Assembly (NCBI GenBank): GCA_017302355.1
Contig: JAFLDQ010000088.1
Location: 1-13,700 of the forward strand
DNA: 13,700 nucleotides
From: Dechloromonas sp.
Lineage (GTDB): Bacteria; Pseudomonadota; Gammaproteobacteria; Burkholderiales; Rhodocyclaceae
Direction of reading: 5' to 3'
Shown here: positions 13,628 to 13,700 of the stretch, piece by piece
Layout of the letters: each line of letters begins with the position of its first letter
How positions within the stretch are numbered: the first letter of the stretch is position 1
Program-made: the position numbers and the translations under genes
Notes under the pieces: generated by a model
The model's database searches: none
What the model saw: only the letters and a program-made list of their open reading frames with translations
Told to the model about the DNA's origin: nothing

Positions 13628-13700
13628 ATGGCATCTACCGATGGCGATATTGAGCAGCGGTACCGACTTTTGTCGAGCCGGCTGGATGAACGTCAGCGTC
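13628..13700 (+). CDS. Transposase N-terminus, ISAzo13-like (cut by window edge)
   Basis: Twenty-four codons are visible, beginning MASTDGDIEQRYRLL and continuing SSRLDERQR. The pattern I..RY..L...LDER.RR is the usual start of ISAzo13-family transposases (recalled, not searched). Catalytic residues lie beyond the window. The gene runs divergently from the MBL gene that the element interrupts. Confidence 0.5.
   Translation, partial: MASTDGDIEQRYRLLSSRLDERQR

Larger units (their letters stand above)
13584..13700 (+). mobile_element. End of an ISAzo13-like insertion element (partial)
   Basis: The sequence changes character at about 13577-13590 (TTAATTATTAA), where the MBL reading frame breaks. 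It is followed by a strong promoter and a transposase start. The element runs out of the window, so its other end and any target duplication cannot be seen. Confidence 0.5.

Noticed and set aside
1..13700. CRISPR array, tRNA or rRNA genes
   Set aside because: No regularly spaced repeats, no cloverleaf and no conserved rRNA words were seen.

Overview
The window is GC-rich bacterial DNA, most like a betaproteobacterium of the Rhodocyclales/Azoarcus-Dechloromonas type. That is an inference from codon use, the B12-dependent ribonucleotide reductase, the IS families and the small Cys-rich exported proteins; no taxonomic marker gene is present. Layout: (1) 1-324, no confident gene, but a REP-like double hairpin inside a larger imperfect inverted repeat. 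(2) 325-3210, minus strand, class II ribonucleotide reductase nrdJ with two NrdR boxes upstream. (3) 3691-6768, a nest of mobile DNA: a fragment of an IS1380-like transposase, then one IS3-family element whose two ends are recognisable at 3827 and 6768. The interior of that element has been replaced by a complete-looking IS110-family transposase with a long structured leader (candidate bridge RNA) and a 128-bp inverted-repeat element. (4) 6769-7313, plus strand, the last ~98 codons of an Old Yellow Enzyme family oxidoreductase cut off exactly at the IS3 end, followed at once by a DUF3820-type small protein.

(5) 7315-8542, minus strand, two tandem paralogous exported proteins with a strikingly regular cysteine cadence (CX10C-CX9C-CX8C-CX9C), each followed by the same GC hairpin. 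(6) 8681-10465, plus strand, an orphan GspE/PilB-type secretion ATPase with a possible leaderless, response-regulator-type promoter. (7) 10473-13583, minus strand, a compact gene block. Its promoter-proximal gene is a beta-CASP/MBL-fold nuclease-like protein that has lost its 5' part to an insertion. It overlaps by ATGA a PD-(D/E)XK-fold protein, which overlaps by 11 nt a DnaQ-like protein with four of its five catalytic residues replaced, followed after 15 nt by a CoxE-like VWA protein. (8) 13584-13700, the first bases of an ISAzo13-like transposase gene with its promoter, running off the window.

The most unusual content is the nuclease-fold block at 11661-13583 (a possible uncharacterised nucleic-acid-processing or defence cassette, now disrupted) and the CX9C-repeat proteins at 7377-8542. 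Functional statements rest on motif recognition by eye; no database search was run.
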